A stretch of DNA of 64,000 bases from CAZDWZ01 sp964509425 (GTDB lineage: Bacteria > Bdellovibrionota_C > UBA2361 > SZUA-149 > CAZDWZ01): assembly GCA_964509425.1 (NCBI GenBank), contig CAZDWZ010000004.1, forward strand, positions 124,001-188,000, read 5' to 3'. The notes under the pieces were generated by a model. It saw nothing but the letters and a program-made list of their open reading frames with translations, was not told the origin of the DNA and did not search any database. The position numbers and the translations under genes were made by a program. Shown piece after piece: positions 43,255 through 51,969 of the stretch. Position 1 is the stretch's first letter; every line of letters starts with the position of its first letter.

Positions 43255-45062
43255 TTCTTTTCCAATTGCGAGGCGAGTTTTTTGAGGCGCTCACCGACTT
43301 CTTTGTCGTCGGATTCTCCTGCGTGAAGCAGCCCGCGTTGCACAACGTCCAGGGCCTCCTCTCTTTTTCCGAGCTTCTGAAGAACGACAGCATAGTGCTC
43401 GAGAATGACGGCGTCACTCCCGGTGATTCCCACCGCGCGAGCCAGCTCACGTTCCGCATCCTTGAATTTGCCTTGTCGGAAATACACCCATCCAAGACTG
43501 TCCAGGAAATATCCGTTATCTTTTTCCTCAGCGAGAGCCCGCTGGATCAAAGTCTCCGCCTCCTGAAGGTTCTGCCCCTGTTCGGCGTAGGTATAGCCGA
43601 GGTAATTCAGTGCATTTGCATTTCTTGGATTTAGTTCGATGGCGGCCTTCATCGAAGCAATAGCCTCGTTCTTTTTCCCGAGCCCATCGAGGATCGTTGC
43701 GAGGAGAAACTGATGAATGTCGTTTTTCGGTTCATTCTCGCAGAGCTTTCTCGCGGTTACTTCTGCCGCTGCCAAGTCCTCTGCTTCACGCTCAATCGAG
43801 AGCCGGAGTGAGAGATACTTGGCATCATTCGGCTTCTCTTTGAGGAGCTCTTCGACCATCGCCAGGGATTCCTGGTAGCGCTTGGCCTGTTGCAGCGCGA
43901 GCGATCCGAGAACCCGAGACTCTTCGTAAAACTCTTGCCCCTTTTCGAACTTTTCAATTTCTTTCAAGCTCTCGGTGACCTTGCCCGAACCGAAAAGAGC
44001 AGACGCGAGATAGTACCGTGCCAGCGAATTTTCTGGATGCTCCGCAAGAACAAAATTCAGATCTCCGATAGCGCCCTCGAGATCCCGCCGCTGAATTTTA
44101 ATAAGAGCGATTCGAAGCCGCATTTGCGACGGATCCTCTTCGAGTCTTCCGGCTGCTTCAAATGCTTCTACTGCTTTATCGAGATTGTTGTTTCCAACGA
44201 GGAGCTGCCCGAGCAGATTTTCGGCCTGCGCGTTTCGTGGATTCTCCTTGATGACTTCCTCACACAGCGCGATACCTTCGGCGAAACGCTTCTGAACGCC
44301 ATAAACCCTCGCGAGATCCAGCTTCACGGACTCGGCATCGGGACTGAGCTTTAGCGCTCGCAGATAGCTGGCTTCCGCCTCGGTATGTTCTTTTCCCGCC
44401 TCGAGGATACGGCCTAAATAATAGTGGCCCAGAAATGAACGTGGATTCTTGATGAGAAGTTTTTTGAGAGTCTCTTTTGCGGCGCCGAGATCGTCCTGCT
44501 GCGCCTCCAAGCTCGCGACCATGATGAAGAGCTCGTCCGGAGCTTTGGCGCCTTGTAATGTGGCAATCCGCTGATACGTCCGAATCGCTTCGCTGAGATC
44601 GTGCTGCGCAGCGAGAATTCCCGCGCGGAGCTCAAGGAGCTCAAGGTCATCCGGTGATTGCTTGCTTGCCCGGTCGACTTCCTTCAACGCGTCATCCAGC
44701 TTTCCAAGCCGCACGTATATCTGAGCGATGCTTTTCCGGAGGGTCGGCGCTGGTCCTTTCTCGATTCGCGCCGCCTCTCGAAAATGCTTCAACGCATCAT
44801 CGAATCGCTCGCCATCAAGTGCAATCTGCCCGAGGAGAAAAGCGAAATGTGCCTCCGACTGACGGCTGACCGACCGATCAGGAGCAGCGGTACGGCCTTC
44901 TTCTTCTTCGATGGGCGATCGCGGCCCGAGAACCGGCGTGACCTCCGGCTTTCTCGCAACGCACGAAGAAAGTAGAACGGCGCAGAGGGGTACCGCTGTG
45001 AAAATTCTCGGAAGATTGATTCCCTCAAGGAATGCGCTCCGGCGCCGGAAAGAAGTCATCAT
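43251..45062 (-). CDS. Large TPR lipoprotein
   Basis: A 603-residue protein. Signal peptide with lipobox LLSSC near 30-34, an acidic Pro/Glu linker, then about fourteen TPR-like helical hairpins from residue 70 to the end, for example GERFDDALKHFREAARI, LGKLDDALKEVDRASK, NPRNANALNYLGYTYAEQG and FLDSLGWVYFRQGKFKDAEREL. The last repeats match the consensus used in secretion and assembly scaffolds. It starts at the ATG overlapping the previous stop (ATGA). With the LolB-like gene it forms a coupled operon, so a scaffold for envelope lipoprotein or glycan assembly is a fair guess. Confidence 0.8.
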   Translation of the reverse strand: MMTSFRRRSAFLEGINLPRIFTAVPLCAVLLSSCVARKPEVTPVLGPRSPIEEEEGRTAAPDRSVSRQSEAHFAFLLGQIALDGERFDDALKHFREAARIEKGPAPTLRKSIAQIYVRLGKLDDALKEVDRASKQSPDDLELLELRAGILAAQHDLSEAIRTYQRIATLQGAKAPDELFIMVASLEAQQDDLGAAKETLKKLLIKNPRSFLGHYYLGRILEAGKEHTEAEASYLRALKLSPDAESVKLDLARVYGVQKRFAEGIALCEEVIKENPRNAQAENLLGQLLVGNNNLDKAVEAFEAAGRLEEDPSQMRLRIALIKIQRRDLEGAIGDLNFVLAEHPENSLARYYLASALFGSGKVTESLKEIEKFEKGQEFYEESRVLGSLALQQAKRYQESLAMVEELLKEKPNDAKYLSLRLSIEREAEDLAAAEVTARKLCENEPKNDIHQFLLATILDGLGKKNEAIASMKAAIELNPRNANALNYLGYTYAEQGQNLQEAETLIQRALAEEKDNGYFLDSLGWVYFRQGKFKDAERELARAVGITGSDAVILEHYAVVLQKLGKREEALDVVQRGLLHAGESDDKEVGERLKKLASQLEKK

Positions 45063-45619
45063 GACCTAGATTCTCCCGAGGAAATCTCCTCAACGAGGGA
45101 TATCTCCCGAACATTTCCAGTTCCTGCCTGCTGCTCCCCAGTCAGCTGATACCCACGGAGGGAAAGCGGCGACATCTGAATTCTCGCTGCAAGGCCCCTC
45201 GCGTTTGCGGCGACACGGCTCTGAGATCGAGTTGGTCCCGTCTCGGCAGAAGGCGCGGGAGCGGTTCCCCTTGCCGGCTCCGGACGTCGAGACTCGGAAA
45301 AGTTGCCAGTTCCCTGGCTCCCGGTGCCCGGCGAGACGATCTCACGATGCTGTCCGGCTCGAGGTGCACCCTCTCGCCCGGGGGAGACAGCGGTTCGTTC
45401 CGGCTCCACGGGAAGGGACAGCTCGTCGCTGACTCTCCGGCGGATTTCCCGTACCGCGACCATCATTCCACGAACTGGAAATGGAGCTGGTGAGCTCCCG
45501 CCCGCCTGCCCAGAGTCGCCCTGGACTCCCAGTCCGCTCTCGCTTCGGGGGGGCAGGGAAAGGGCGTGTTCAAGCAAGTCTAATAAACTGACAATATCTT
45601 CAAGAGAGGATCGGGTCAT
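45059..45619 (-). CDS. Hypothetical protein, Ser/Pro/Arg-rich
   Basis: About 186 residues. The first 20 (MTRSSLEDIVSLLDLLEHAL) form an amphipathic helix. The remainder is disordered-looking Gly/Ser/Pro/Arg text with a short ordered end (SPLSLRGYQLTG, REISLVEEISSG). No signal peptide is present. Four-base overlap with the TPR lipoprotein start supports it being a real gene. A TTG at 45634 is a possible longer start. The 302 bases before rpsU on the other strand hold its promoter. Confidence 0.5.
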   Translation of the reverse strand: MTRSSLEDIVSLLDLLEHALSLPPRSESGLGVQGDSGQAGGSSPAPFPVRGMMVAVREIRRRVSDELSLPVEPERTAVSPGREGAPRAGQHREIVSPGTGSQGTGNFSESRRPEPARGTAPAPSAETGPTRSQSRVAANARGLAARIQMSPLSLRGYQLTGEQQAGTGNVREISLVEEISSGESRS

Positions 45620-45866
45620 TCGAAAGTTCCACAATAGTCTTTAATGATTGCTCTTCGTGTTGCATTTTCCCGAGCTTTTCGAAAGGGATGGAATTCCGAC
45701 CTTTAGAAAGCCCTTAAATTTGCGCCCGCAAAGCTATGTCTCCGGTTTCCCAAGAACGTTTGCAGGAATAATACGATTCCTGTATAGACCCGCACCGCTT
45801 CGTTTTCCAGCGAGTTGATGTACATCTCGCAGGGCGAAAGCAGCATAAATAGATTTTACACGTTCT

Positions 45867-45894
45867 CCGGCCATTATGGCGATAATGGTGCCGG
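45867..45894 (+). promoter_or_regulatory. Hairpin in the rpsU leader
   Basis: CCGGCCATTAT-GGCG-ATAATG(gt)GCCGG folds into an 11-base stem with one two-base bulge, 42 bases before the rpsU ATG. There is no T-run, so an mRNA leader element or autoregulatory site is more likely than a terminator. No other feature is seen in 45635-45866. Confidence 0.5.
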
Positions 45895-45936
45895 GTACTG
45901 AAATGTCGGTCGTGTTTGAAGGAGTTGAAAGAGTCG

Positions 45937-46137
45937 ATGATTGAGATCATTGTTGGGCATAATCTCGAGAAGGCAATGCGGGTGTTAAAGCGTAAGCTGA
46001 TCCGTGAAGGCGTTTTTAAGGAATTGAAGACCCGCCGCTTCTACGAGAAGCCTTCCGAGCGTCGCAAGCGCAAGGAAAAGGAAGCGCAAAAGAAGCGCCG
46101 CAAAGAGATCGAGCGCAGCCGCCGCTTCGCTGGATAG
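45937..46137 (+). CDS. rpsU: 30S ribosomal protein S21
   Basis: About 66 residues, normal length. MIEIIVGHNLEKAMRVLKRKL and the basic helix RRFYEKPSERRKRKEKEAQKK are diagnostic of bS21, which sits near the anti-Shine-Dalgarno end of 16S rRNA and helps initiation. The ATG at 45937 has AAAGAG close upstream; the in-frame start at 45916 adds seven residues not seen in the family. It is monocistronic with its own terminator and is not next to dnaG or rpoD as in enteric bacteria. Confidence 0.95.
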   Translation: MIEIIVGHNLEKAMRVLKRKLIREGVFKELKTRRFYEKPSERRKRKEKEAQKKRRKEIERSRRFAG

Positions 46138-46146
46138 AGCAGCGCC

Positions 46147-46187
46147 GAGCGCGATCGGCGGTTCTAAACCGGATCGCGCTCTGTTTT
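46147..46187 (+). terminator. Terminator of rpsU
   Basis: GAGCGCGATC (46147-46156) and GATCGCGCTC (46172-46181) are perfect arms. Inside, CGGTT-CTA-AACCG extends the stem after a two-base bulge. TGTTTTAT follows. Confidence 0.9.
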
Positions 46188-46446
46188 ATGATTGTCTTTC
46201 GGGCATTCTCTTTCGGGAATTTGGCAGTCACTTTTAGGCACTGTCACTTTTCTCGGCGTTTTCATGCTGTGTTTTGATTCTGTGTTTTCTGACGCTTGGT
46301 TTTCCAACACGGTGTTCCGGCACTAGCTTTCACCCCTCGATGACGCTTTCTCCGCAGCTGCCGAAAAACGCGACATCCCTGCTTGCCTCTCTTCACATCA
46401 AGCGGATAGACTTCCTCCAGTTATCGGCTCCCCATTCCAGGTCCTG
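46188..46446. other. Leader region before lptF
   Basis: About 260 T-rich bases with no ORF. GTCACTTTT occurs twice within 25 bases near 46230-46255. It presumably holds the lptFG promoter, but no convincing -35/-10 pair was found. Confidence 0.4.
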
Positions 46447-47658
46447 GTGAGCATCAAAATTCCGATTCTTTTCCGGTATATATTTAGGGAAATCATTGTT
46501 CCCTTCTGCTTGGCGCTTGCCGTGCTCACGGGAGTGCTCTTCATCGCCCGCATTCTGAAACTCGTCGACCTGGTGGTCAACAAAAGCGTTCCGCTCTCCG
46601 ATGTCGTTCTCCTCTTTTCCTACGTGGTCCCCTCTTTCCTCGAGATGGCGACTCCGATGGCCGTCCTCCTCGGAATACTCCTGGCTTTCAGCCGTCTCAG
46701 CGCCGACAGTGAGCTCGTCGTCATCCGAGCGGCCGGTGTCAGCTTCCGGCAATTGCTGATCCCGCCGGCGATGTTCGCCGTGGCGGCAACGGTCTTTTGC
46801 TTGTTTGTCTCATGTTGGATCCGCCCCGCTGCGAACTACAAGCTCGGCCTTGGGATGTTCCAGATTGCCAAGGATCGGGCAAGCGCCGGACTTCCGTCCG
46901 GAGTATTTACCGAGTTTGGGCCCCTCACGATGTATGCCGAACAGGTAGACCCAGCGACAGGGCATCTGCAAAACGTTCTTATCTCAGACAGAAGGGACGC
47001 GGCGATGCCCCGTAACTTCTTTGCGCAGTGGGGAGAGATGCTCTCCGACGCGGCCACACGAACTGTGTCACTTCAGCTCTTCCAAGGCTCGATTCATGAA
47101 GGTGCCGGTGAAAGCTTTACCGTTACAAAGTTTACCATTAACAACATTCGCGTCCCGCAGGATGAGCTTCTCGATCCGGGGGAGAACCGGTCCGGCCGAA
47201 TCAACGAACTCACCATGGCCGAGCTCTCGGAGCGAATACAGACTTTGCGCGATAACCCGTCGAGGTCCAGTGAGGACGACAAGCAGCTCGGCAGGGCCCA
47301 AGTGGAATTTCACCGCCGATTCGTAATTCCCTTCGCATGCATCGCCGTTGCGCTCCTCGGAGTTGCCCTGGGTGTCCAGCCCGCGCGAGGCACGAGAACT
47401 TGGGGCACGACGGCAAATATTGTTCTTGGGATCAGCTGCATCATTCTTTATTATTTCGGACTCGCGGTGGCCTCTGCGCTTGCCGAGCAGCCGAATGCTC
47501 CGGCGGCGACTTTTCTCTGGATACCGAACGTTCTCGTGCTCTTCCTCTCTTTTTATCTTATTCGTCAAATCGAGACTGAGCGCTGGCAATCTGTTTCGCA
47601 TGCGCTCGGCGATTTCTTTTCAACAATCAAGCGCAAAGTATCGAAGGCTCCGCAATGA
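46447..47658 (+). CDS. lptF: LPS export permease LptF
   Basis: A 403-residue YjgP/YjgQ-family permease, half of the LptB2FG complex that lifts LPS from the inner membrane. Three helices at the N-terminus (IIVPFCLALAVLTGVLFIAR, then VVLLFSYVVPSFLEM and AVLLGILLAF) with the coupling-helix region LSADSELVVIRAAGVS. The periplasmic jellyroll occupies about 130-290 and three more helices follow with VALGVQPARGTRTWGT. GTG start with a weak ribosome-binding site. Four-base overlap with lptG. F versus G is assigned by order and by the DSELVVIRAAG wording. Confidence 0.9.
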   Translation: MSIKIPILFRYIFREIIVPFCLALAVLTGVLFIARILKLVDLVVNKSVPLSDVVLLFSYVVPSFLEMATPMAVLLGILLAFSRLSADSELVVIRAAGVSFRQLLIPPAMFAVAATVFCLFVSCWIRPAANYKLGLGMFQIAKDRASAGLPSGVFTEFGPLTMYAEQVDPATGHLQNVLISDRRDAAMPRNFFAQWGEMLSDAATRTVSLQLFQGSIHEGAGESFTVTKFTINNIRVPQDELLDPGENRSGRINELTMAELSERIQTLRDNPSRSSEDDKQLGRAQVEFHRRFVIPFACIAVALLGVALGVQPARGTRTWGTTANIVLGISCIILYYFGLAVASALAEQPNAPAATFLWIPNVLVLFLSFYLIRQIETERWQSVSHALGDFFSTIKRKVSKAPQ

Positions 47659-48779
47659 CGCCGGCGAAGATTCTCGATCACTTTTTTCCTGGAATACTTC
47701 AGCGTTACGTTTTGTCGCGCTTTCTCTCGGTGCTCGCGACTTGTTTGCTCGCTTCCGTTTCCATATTCGTGGTGTTCGACATCTTCGAGAAAATCGGAGT
47801 TTTTTTGAAGGAAGGCGCGCCGCTCTCATTGCTTCTCGCCTACACCGGGTACAAAATCCCGCTCATCGTGCAGTTGATGATGCCAATCGCGGTGCTCGTC
47901 GCCTCAATTCTCAGCGTGGGAAGACTTTCACAGCTCTCTGAGATCACCGCCATGCGTGCGGCGGGGCTGAGTATCTGGACCCTCGTTCTCCCCATACTTG
48001 CCGTCGGATTTTCACTTTCGCTTCTGTCGTTCGTGCTCGGAGAAACGGTTATTCCCTATGCCACGCAGCGTTCGGAGGAAATCTATAACTTAGACGTGCG
48101 ACGAAAAGCCGAGAAAGGCACCGCGAGCCGGAACAATTTTTGGTACCGAAGCAAACGTCGGCTCTTTAACGTTGGGTATTATGATTCTCGAAGCTCTACC
48201 CTCCATGAGGTCTCGATTTTCGAGGTGGGCGATAATTTCTCCCCCGCTCGGCGAATAGACGCGAAGACCGCTCATTGGGGTGGAAGCTCGGGAATTGGCT
48301 GGACGATGAAAGATGTCGTGGAAATCACCGTCAATGAGGAGGGACTTGCGGCAACCAGCAACTTCCGGCAGATGCCGCTTATCATCGAAGAGGTGCCCGC
48401 AGATTTTTATAACCTCGAGCGCCGGGCCGAGACGATGAGCTACCGGCAACTGAAGCGCTACGTGAAAAAACTCTCGACTGAGGGCGTCTCCGTGACGGGC
48501 TACCTCGTCGATCTCGCCGCCAAGGTTTCCTTTCCTTTTGTGAACCTCGTGGTTGTCCTCGTTGGATTCCCGTTTGCGCTCATCTCAGCACGGATGGGCA
48601 ATCTTACTCTCAGCTTCATCTACGGAGTTTCAATTGGGTTCGGATACTATGTGATTCACGCTCTCTCGGTGTCCCTGGGAAGCGGAGAGCTCATCCCGAT
48701 TCAGCTCGCTGCGTGGAGCGCGAACATCATTGTATCGAGCATCGGCCTTTATTTCATGGCCGGCGCAGATTGGAAGTAA
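47655..48779 (+). CDS. lptG: LPS export permease LptG
   Basis: A 374-residue partner of LptF. Helices near 18-42, 55-80 and 100-122, coupling region LSQLSEITAMRAAGLS, a periplasmic jellyroll at about 130-275 (LFNVGYYDSRSSTLHEVSIF, GIGWTMKDVVEI), and three C-terminal helices beginning FPFVNLVVVLVGFPFAL. It overlaps lptF by four bases (ATGA). LptB, LptA and LptC are coded at 56889-59354. The 264 bases before the convergent fadJ hold no gene. Confidence 0.9.
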   Translation: MTPAKILDHFFPGILQRYVLSRFLSVLATCLLASVSIFVVFDIFEKIGVFLKEGAPLSLLLAYTGYKIPLIVQLMMPIAVLVASILSVGRLSQLSEITAMRAAGLSIWTLVLPILAVGFSLSLLSFVLGETVIPYATQRSEEIYNLDVRRKAEKGTASRNNFWYRSKRRLFNVGYYDSRSSTLHEVSIFEVGDNFSPARRIDAKTAHWGGSSGIGWTMKDVVEITVNEEGLAATSNFRQMPLIIEEVPADFYNLERRAETMSYRQLKRYVKKLSTEGVSVTGYLVDLAAKVSFPFVNLVVVLVGFPFALISARMGNLTLSFIYGVSIGFGYYVIHALSVSLGSGELIPIQLAAWSANIIVSSIGLYFMAGADWK

Positions 48780-49043
48780 GGACGGCGACACCCGGCTGAT
48801 CTCGACTCGCCTTTCTCCCAAGTGCCGTCCAGTTTTTTCTCCTCATCCTTCTCCTAATTCTAGTGCTCCGCTTCCTCCTGCACCAGAACCCTCTTCCTCA
48901 TCGTTCTCGGTCCGAATTGGATGAGAATCGAGACTCAGGAACAGGAGTTAGGTGCAAGTGGATCAGAAGGATTACGTTGAGGAGAAAGAGAGGGAGTTTA
49001 CGAAGGGAGCAATCGAAAATTCGAGAGCTCCCCTAAACTTATT

Positions 49044-51158
49044 CTACGAGGCAAGAACCCTCAACTCATCGCATGGGAGAAATCGTTCTCCGTATTTTCC
49101 GGCGAGCTGTTCTAGCCTTTGGATAACCACCGGCAATCCCCGGTCGAATGCGTAATGCAATACCCCTCCGCGAAATGGAGGGAAGCCGCAGCCCATAACG
49201 GCGCCGAGATCGATTTGATTTGCGGCCTCTTGCCCGGGGCGCCCGGCAACGCCGCTCTGCAGACAGCGGACCGCCTCGTTGACCATCCGAAGTATGAGGC
49301 GATCGCAAATATCTCCGGCATCACTTTTTGGAACCGATGGGAGCGACAAGGCCGACTGCAGAGTCGCATCCACGTGCTCTCCACCGCCCTGATAGACGTA
49401 GAAGCCTGAGCCGGTTTTCTTCCCCTTTCGGCCCATCTTGAGGAGTGTTGCCGCATGATTCGGTGAGCTGAATGATTCTCCGTAAGCGTCCTTCATGATT
49501 TCAGCAACACGAGCGGCGACATCGAGACCGACCTCGTCCAGCAAACGAAGCGGGCCCATCGGCATTCCAAAATCTTTTGCGGCACGATCAATTTGCTCGA
49601 CCGAGAATCCTTCGGAAAGGAGCACTCCCGCTTCGGCTAAATAGGGCGTCAGTATACGATTCACCAGAAAACCTGCTCCATCCTCGACGATAATCGGATA
49701 CTTTCCGACGGCAGCCGCAACAGCGGCAGTCACGAGGAGGGCACGTTCGTCTGTTCCCTTTCCGCGCACGATTTCAACCAACGGCATCTTCTCGGCCGGA
49801 TTGAAAAAGTGCATGCCGATAAATCGCTCAGGACCTGGAATTCCTTCACCCAGCTCGCTGATCGAAAGAGAAGAGGTATTGCTTCCGAGAATCGTGGATT
49901 TCCCGGCCACGGCGGCAATTCCCTGGAGAAGCTTTTTCTTGCCCGCCATATCTTCAATGATGGCCTCAATGATGAGGTCAGCCGACTTCGTCTTTTCGAG
50001 TGAGGATTCGAAAGCGATCGAAGAAAAGATCTTCTCGCGCTTCGACTCTGAGAGTCTTTTGTTTGAGTCGAGAATCGAACGGATTCGCTGCTTGGAAGTA
50101 TTCAACGCCTGCTCGGCCGAGTCGACCACGCAAACCTTATACCCCTTCGATGCGAGAACGGCTGCGATTCCGCTGCCCATGATTCCAGCACCGACGACCG
50201 CCGTCGAAAGGCCGCTTGCCTCCTCCTTTTTCGTCTTTCCGATTTTCTGGGCGCTCTCGGAAGCGTGGAACATGTGAACAAGGGATTTGCATTCCTTGCT
50301 TGCTATTAGTTCGCCTAAAACTTTTGCTTCGAATGCATACCCGCGCTCGGTGCCCTCGGTGAGACCACAAAGCATGGAATCAATCGCCCTGGGCGGTGCC
50401 GGATAAAATCCGCCGGTTTCCTTCCCGACCAAAGCCCGCATTCGCTTCACGACAAAGCCGCGCACCGGCGCGTTGTAGGTCATAAGGCGCTTCCCGATCG
50501 GGAGGGGGCGCACAGAGGCCGAGGTGATTCCCTGGGAGGCAAGCGATTGAGCGAGGGCCACCGCTTTGGCCTCCAGCTCCGAAAAGGCGTTTGGGCCGTC
50601 GGGCACAACTTCGTCGACAAGACCGTTTTTCAGGGCCTCTACGGCCCCGAGAAGGCGTCCTTTGAGGATAAGTTGGGCCGCCTGAGGGAATCCAATCAGT
50701 CTCGGCAGACGCTGAGTGCCTCCGAATCCGGGAATAATCCCCAGGCGGACCTCCGGCAGTCCGATTTTCGAAGATTCCGCCCCACTGATTATTCTCCGGG
50801 TGCAGGCAAGTGTCAGCTCGCATCCACCGCCCGCACAAGCCCCCGAAACCGCCGCGACCGACGGGATAGTCAGGTTCTCGACCAGCTGAAATAGGCGTTG
50901 CCCCTCCTTGGCGAGACGCTCGCCTTCCATGGGATCCGTGATTCCACCTATCGCGGTGATATCCGCTCCGGCGCAGAAGCCCGAACGGTTTCCGATGATG
51001 ACCAGGCCTTTAACGTCTTTATTCGCCCGAATCTGGGTCAAGCAGGCCTCGAACTGACGCATGCGCTCGGCGTTCAAGATAGCAATCTTCTCTTCACCCC
51101 CCGCGAGTTGAAGAATTGCGATCGGACCTTGAAATTTTAGGGAAACAAGCTCTACCAT
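49044..51158 (-). CDS. fadJ: Fatty-acid oxidation complex alpha subunit (hydratase/dehydrogenase)
   Basis: A 704-residue multifunctional enzyme of beta-oxidation. The N-terminal crotonase domain (1-190) has the oxyanion segments SGFCAGADITAI and CAGGGCELTLACTRRI, and LPEVRLGIIPGFGGTQRLPRL with the catalytic Glu. The 3-hydroxyacyl-CoA dehydrogenase NAD domain begins VVGAGIMGSGIAAVLASKG near 315, with the catalytic HFFNPAEKMPLVEI, then tandem C-terminal helical domains. A thiolase gene is not adjacent, unlike fadBA or fadIJ operons. Confidence 0.93.
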   Translation of the reverse strand: MVELVSLKFQGPIAILQLAGGEEKIAILNAERMRQFEACLTQIRANKDVKGLVIIGNRSGFCAGADITAIGGITDPMEGERLAKEGQRLFQLVENLTIPSVAAVSGACAGGGCELTLACTRRIISGAESSKIGLPEVRLGIIPGFGGTQRLPRLIGFPQAAQLILKGRLLGAVEALKNGLVDEVVPDGPNAFSELEAKAVALAQSLASQGITSASVRPLPIGKRLMTYNAPVRGFVVKRMRALVGKETGGFYPAPPRAIDSMLCGLTEGTERGYAFEAKVLGELIASKECKSLVHMFHASESAQKIGKTKKEEASGLSTAVVGAGIMGSGIAAVLASKGYKVCVVDSAEQALNTSKQRIRSILDSNKRLSESKREKIFSSIAFESSLEKTKSADLIIEAIIEDMAGKKKLLQGIAAVAGKSTILGSNTSSLSISELGEGIPGPERFIGMHFFNPAEKMPLVEIVRGKGTDERALLVTAAVAAAVGKYPIIVEDGAGFLVNRILTPYLAEAGVLLSEGFSVEQIDRAAKDFGMPMGPLRLLDEVGLDVAARVAEIMKDAYGESFSSPNHAATLLKMGRKGKKTGSGFYVYQGGGEHVDATLQSALSLPSVPKSDAGDICDRLILRMVNEAVRCLQSGVAGRPGQEAANQIDLGAVMGCGFPPFRGGVLHYAFDRGLPVVIQRLEQLAGKYGERFLPCDELRVLAS

Positions 51159-51245
51159 ACACCCAGTTGCAAATTATCTTCTCACCGGACTCGTCTCATG
51201 TAAGACTCGATCCGCTTGAGGTGCTTTAGCTAGCGAGATTCATTT

Positions 51246-51794
51246 ATGGTTTCAAGGATATATTTCCTTGCGGCGTTCTTTTGTAGTTGTTCCGCTCTAC
51301 TTTATCAAACGGAAACCACGGTGCCCGGCCTGCTTCTCGCCGGCTGGGTTCAAACCGCCCACGCCGCAACGGCAGCTCCGGAAGCCGGAGGAGCTCTTCC
51401 GGGTTCGGCGGAAAAGCCGTCCTGTGAGTGTCCGCCTGAACCCGACCTCGAAACGGCGTTTGATCAAGCAAACCTCGTCTTCGTCGGGCGAGTCGAGCAG
51501 AAGCAGACTAATCCGCTAAAGAAAGGTGTGGTTCAGGTGAAGTTTCTGGTCTCTCGGAAGCTGAAGGGCTTTGAGGAGGTCCAGAGCCCTAGCGTCCTTG
51601 TCTACACTCCAGACCGCGCTGAAACAGCGAAGCCCGGTGAGTGCGGTTTCGATTTTGCGATGAACGGAGAGTATCTCGTTTACGCGGAAGGAACTCTCGC
51701 CAACTTTCGAACCACAGCTTGCACCCGGACGAACCTGCTCGACAAGGCGGCGATGGACGTCCAACGCATCATTCGCCTTTATCCGCAGGAATAA
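51246..51794 (+). CDS. Secreted NTR/TIMP-like domain protein
   Basis: A 182-residue protein with a long signal-like N-terminus (cut probably after AHAATA). The mature domain starts at CECPPEPDLETAFDQANLVF. That CxC start, VFVGRVEQ, a mid Cys in GECGFDFAMNGEYLVYA and the final TTACTRTN are the netrin/TIMP-like (NTR) beta-barrel pattern with two disulphides. Eukaryotic TIMPs inhibit metalloproteases through the N-terminal Cys; bacterial members have unknown partners. It ends at a long bidirectional terminator shared with metK. Confidence 0.75.
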   Translation: MVSRIYFLAAFFCSCSALLYQTETTVPGLLLAGWVQTAHAATAAPEAGGALPGSAEKPSCECPPEPDLETAFDQANLVFVGRVEQKQTNPLKKGVVQVKFLVSRKLKGFEEVQSPSVLVYTPDRAETAKPGECGFDFAMNGEYLVYAEGTLANFRTTACTRTNLLDKAAMDVQRIIRLYPQE

Positions 51795-51850
51795 CTTTCT
51801 CGGCAGGAGTCATCCCCGAGAAATCTGCGTTCCCCTCCGAGGGCTATCAA

Positions 51851-51899
51851 GACGCCACAATAAAAAATCCCCTTGGAGGGGATTTTTTATTGTGGCGTC
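51851..51899. terminator. Bidirectional terminator, 49-base perfect palindrome
   Basis: Arms of 22 bases (51851-51872 and 51878-51899) are exactly complementary around the loop TTGGA. Each strand has a GC top (CCCC/GGGG), then TTTTTT after the stem core. It serves the converging NTR-domain gene and metK. Confidence 0.95.
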
Positions 51900-51923
51900 G
51901 TGCCCGCCTTGATTGAAAGTGGC

Positions 51924-51961
51924 GCAGTTCATTCGCGGCGATTAGACCGCGAATGAACTGC
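51924..51961. repeat. Second perfect inverted repeat after metK
   Basis: GCAGTTCATTCGCGG (51924-51938) and CCGCGAATGAACTGC (51947-51961) are 15-base perfect arms with an 8-base loop. It begins 9 bases after the metK stop on the minus strand and has no T-run. It may protect the metK 3' end or assist the terminator 25 bases further on. Confidence 0.8.
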
Positions 51962-51969
51962 ACGCAAAA

